From assembly GCA_023144875.1 (NCBI GenBank), contig JAGLEW010000094.1:1-7887 (forward strand): a stretch of DNA of 7,887 nucleotides. Direction: 5' to 3'. The DNA comes from Methylococcales bacterium (lineage in GTDB: Bacteria; Pseudomonadota; Gammaproteobacteria; Methylococcales; Methylomonadaceae). A program made the translations under genes and the position numbers. Below, one piece after another: positions 5,969 through 7,887 of the stretch (positions are counted from its first letter, which is position 1; each line of letters starts with the position of its first letter). Under the pieces are notes generated by a model. The model had not been told where the DNA came from. It searched no databases and saw only the letters and a list, made by a program, of their open reading frames with translations.

Positions 5969-7114
5969 ATGTCTATAAATATTAATGTGGGAATTATTGG
6001 TTTTTCGCTTCATGAACAAGAGAAATTTAGATGGATATTTGGCGCAGGACTGGAACGCGACCGAACCTATCATCTAAAAGATTTGATGGTAGAACCTAAT
6101 ATTGATCTTTTGATTGTGAAAACAGCGGCTGAATCGGCGTTTAAAAAACTGGAACGCTACCAAAAAAAATATGGCGCTTTACCCGTCGTTACCGCAGGTA
6201 AATCACCTGTTGAAGGTTATGAGTATCATATCCAAGAAGTACTGTTATTAAGCCGAGTACTCAAGGCATTAGATCTTGTGAATCTTTCGTGCACCGATGC
6301 GGATAAACCACCGTGTGAAAAACAACTATCGGCTGAAAATGATAGCATTAATGTCGGCGGGCAATATGATATTTTAGTCGTCGATGCTGATGAAGGAAAT
6401 CGTCAATTGTTACGTAATGAATTACTAAAATCAGATATTCCACTTAACATTGATTTTGCCTTAGATGATACGTTTGCAATCCAAAAAATTAATGATAAAT
6501 ATTATGACTTTTTATTTGTGGATGCAGAAACCGCTAATTTTGAAGCGATTGAAAACAGTTTAAAAGTAAATGCCCGTTCATCAGTCGTCATGCCAACGAC
6601 TAAAACAGAAACGGTTGAATATGCCCATGTGGTGCTGAGAATATTGAAATCATTTGCCGATGCGGATGAAATGATTGTCTCAAATAACTACACCCGTAAA
6701 GAACGCTTAACCCATTATGATGTGTTATTAATTGATGATTGTGAAATTATGCATGAAATCTTAAAAACAGAATTGGAAAAATCAGGCATTTCTTTAGAAA
6801 TAGATGATGCGTTTACAGGCGATGAAGCCTTAGAAAAAATGCGTCAAAAAGTCTATGATTTTGTCTTTTTAGATGTGGTTATGCCAGGAATTGATGGCTT
6901 TGAAACCTGCGGGGAAATTCGTAAAATAGACGGCATGTCAAAATTGCCGATTATTATGCTGTCATCAAAAGACTCCCCACTTGATGAAGTAGAAGGCATT
7001 ATTGCAGGTTGCACCACTTATCTGACCAAACCCGTTAACTCAAGAGAATTTCAGAAAATATTGGTTCGAATTTTACATTGGATTGAAGAGTTTAAAACCG
7101 ATAAAACTTCATAA
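5969..7114 (+). CDS. Multi-receiver response regulator without output domain
   Basis: A 381-residue protein built of three receiver-like modules. REC3 (about 250-374) is canonical: acidic pair Asp256-Asp257, phosphoacceptor Asp302 in FLDVVMPGIDG, Ser332, and Lys354 in TKP, spaced as in CheY. REC2 (about 133-230) aligns without gaps to REC3 up to the phosphoacceptor: 23 of 53 residues identical by my count, with Asp139 and Asp185 kept. Ala140 replaces the second acid, and the part after Asp185 is about 25 residues shorter. The N-terminal module (about 5-103) has a receiver-like strand pattern, but Gly11-Phe12 replace the acid pair and Lys51 the phosphoacceptor. A polar linker covers 104-131. 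No helix-turn-helix, GGDEF, kinase or membrane segment is present; only 7 residues follow REC3. It is probably cytoplasmic and acts by phosphorylation-controlled protein contact. No kinase is adjacent. The ATG at 5969 has no good Shine-Dalgarno (AGGGG is 19 bases away). Family and domains are secure; the pathway is unknown. Confidence 0.85.
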   Translation: MSININVGIIGFSLHEQEKFRWIFGAGLERDRTYHLKDLMVEPNIDLLIVKTAAESAFKKLERYQKKYGALPVVTAGKSPVEGYEYHIQEVLLLSRVLKALDLVNLSCTDADKPPCEKQLSAENDSINVGGQYDILVVDADEGNRQLLRNELLKSDIPLNIDFALDDTFAIQKINDKYYDFLFVDAETANFEAIENSLKVNARSSVVMPTTKTETVEYAHVVLRILKSFADADEMIVSNNYTRKERLTHYDVLLIDDCEIMHEILKTELEKSGISLEIDDAFTGDEALEKMRQKVYDFVFLDVVMPGIDGFETCGEIRKIDGMSKLPIIMLSSKDSPLDEVEGIIAGCTTYLTKPVNSREFQKILVRILHWIEEFKTDKTS

Positions 7115-7120
7115 TCAGCG

Positions 7121-7172
7121 TAACAGGGAATATGTTTAACATAGCACTTTAAATGAGACACATTCCCCGTTA
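7121..7172. terminator. Imperfect long hairpin between convergent genes (possible terminator)
   Basis: TAAC (7121-7124) pairs with GTTA (7169-7172), GGGAAT (7126-7131) with ATTCCC (7162-7167), and TGT (7133-7135) with ACA (7158-7160), with single A-C mismatches between the blocks. It fills the 68-base gap between the regulator stop and the suhB-like stop. Neither strand has a real T run after the stem, so it may be a Rho-independent terminator of poor quality, a 3'-end stabilising structure, or a transcription barrier between convergent genes. Confidence 0.45.
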
Positions 7173-7182
7173 TTTAACCGCG

Positions 7183-7887
7183 TTATTTTAAATGATCGGT
7201 TACATAGGGTTCGATCGCTTTATACATTGCCTGATGTACTTTTGGGCTACCTGAAATTAAATTACCTGAACTCAGGTAATAATCTTTAAATGAAAAATCG
7301 GTTGAGACCCCGCCCGCTTCTTGAATTAACAAAACCCCCGCCGCCATATCCCACGGTTGCAAACCAATTTCCCAAAAACCATCCAATCGTCCTGCGGCGA
7401 CATAGGCCAAATCCAATGCCGCTGCCCCTGCACGGCGAATGCCTGCGGTATCACCCACTAAAGCCGAAAACATTCCCAAATAAGCCTCCAAATTTTGTTT
7501 TGACTTAAATGGAAACCCTGTTCCTAACAAAGTGTCTTTTAAACTATTAGGCTGAGTTACTCGGATTTTTCGATTATTTAACATCGCACCGCCGCCACGT
7601 TCTGCGGTAAATAATTCATTTCTTAATGGATCATAAACCACCCCTAACAATAATTTATTTTTATGTTGCAAGGCAATTGAAACCGCATAAATAGGAAAAC
7701 CATGTAAAAAATTGGTGGTGCCATCTAAAGGATCAATAATCCAGATAAAATCATTCCCGGCCTGTTTTCCTGTTTCTTCGGCCAAAATCGCATGTTCTGG
7801 GTAAGAGGTACGAATAACATTAATAATTTCGCGCTCTGCTATTTGATCTATTTCAGTCACATAGTCATTTTTAGTTTTAATATTAAT
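7183..7887 (-). CDS. suhB: Inositol monophosphatase family protein, SuhB-like (N terminus beyond window)
   Basis: Mg-dependent, Li-sensitive-type phosphatase fold that hydrolyses inositol-1-phosphate. In E. coli SuhB also takes part in rRNA antitermination with the Nus factors, a role that cannot be read from this sequence. The visible 234 residues include the AEET metal-binding glutamates (visible residues 36-39), the signature WIIDPLDGTTNF (49-60), with Asp52, Asp55, Gly56 and Thr57, a BxxPLRNELFTAERGGGA-like segment, and the C-terminal signature QPWDMAAG (177-184, Asp180). RRAGAAALDLAYVAAG and the DGFWEIG stretch closely follow E. coli SuhB (267 residues). A GTG at 7860-7858 is in frame, but it encodes the Val of the conserved NDYVTEID segment, and the frame stays open to 7887. 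The true start is therefore outside and about 35 residues are missing. It is convergent with the receiver-array gene. Family assignment is firm; the suhB symbol is likely from similarity. Confidence 0.9.
   Translation of the reverse strand: MNIKTKNDYVTEIDQIAEREIINVIRTSYPEHAILAEETGKQAGNDFIWIIDPLDGTTNFLHGFPIYAVSIALQHKNKLLLGVVYDPLRNELFTAERGGGAMLNNRKIRVTQPNSLKDTLLGTGFPFKSKQNLEAYLGMFSALVGDTAGIRRAGAAALDLAYVAAGRLDGFWEIGLQPWDMAAGVLLIQEAGGVSTDFSFKDYYLSSGNLISGSPKVHQAMYKAIEPYVTDHLK

Noticed and set aside
7290..7508. 72-codon plus-strand open frame with proline-rich product
   Set aside because: Antisense to the SuhB-like gene; the Pro/Arg-rich composition is what reading the opposite strand of this gene produces.

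Overview
The window is an ordinary-looking stretch of chromosome from an AT-rich gammaproteobacterium. The evidence is the three-gene order dusB-fis-purH, the presence of Fis itself, the prmB-aroC pair, and protein sequences that match my memory of the enterobacterial and pseudomonad counterparts almost end to end. A low-GC lineage such as a methanotroph (Methylococcales) or a Thiotrichales-like bacterium would fit, but I cannot fix the genus from sequence alone. I see no transposase, integrase, phage gene, CRISPR array, tRNA or rRNA.

Layout. Positions 1-642 (+) hold the C-terminal part of cysteinyl-tRNA synthetase, cut by the window edge. Positions 755-1684 and 1744-2832 (+) are prmB (methylation of ribosomal protein L3) and aroC (chorismate synthase), probably one transcription unit. 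A strong bidirectional terminator at 2838-2881 separates aroC from a converging minus-strand operon, read in the order dusB (5715-4765), fis (4740-4468), purH (4442-2880) with gaps of only 24-25 bases. A 253-base divergent intergenic region (5716-5968) then leads to a plus-strand regulator (5969-7114) made only of receiver-type modules. It converges on an inositol-monophosphatase/SuhB-type gene (7183-7887, minus) that runs off the window.

How the parts fit. Most genes are housekeeping: translation (cysS, prmB, dusB), aromatic precursor synthesis (aroC), purine synthesis (purH) and nucleoid/global regulation (fis). Linking fis to a tRNA-modification gene and the last purine-biosynthesis enzyme ties several growth-linked functions to one transcript. 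The least ordinary gene is the regulator at 5969-7114. It has one intact receiver domain at its C terminus, preceded by a shortened receiver copy and a more degraded one, and no DNA-binding or enzymatic output.

Other details worth noting: the 225-residue suhB frame opening with GTG is not a real start, because the frame continues to the window edge; prmB may be transcribed with almost no leader; only aroC and purH have clear Shine-Dalgarno sequences.
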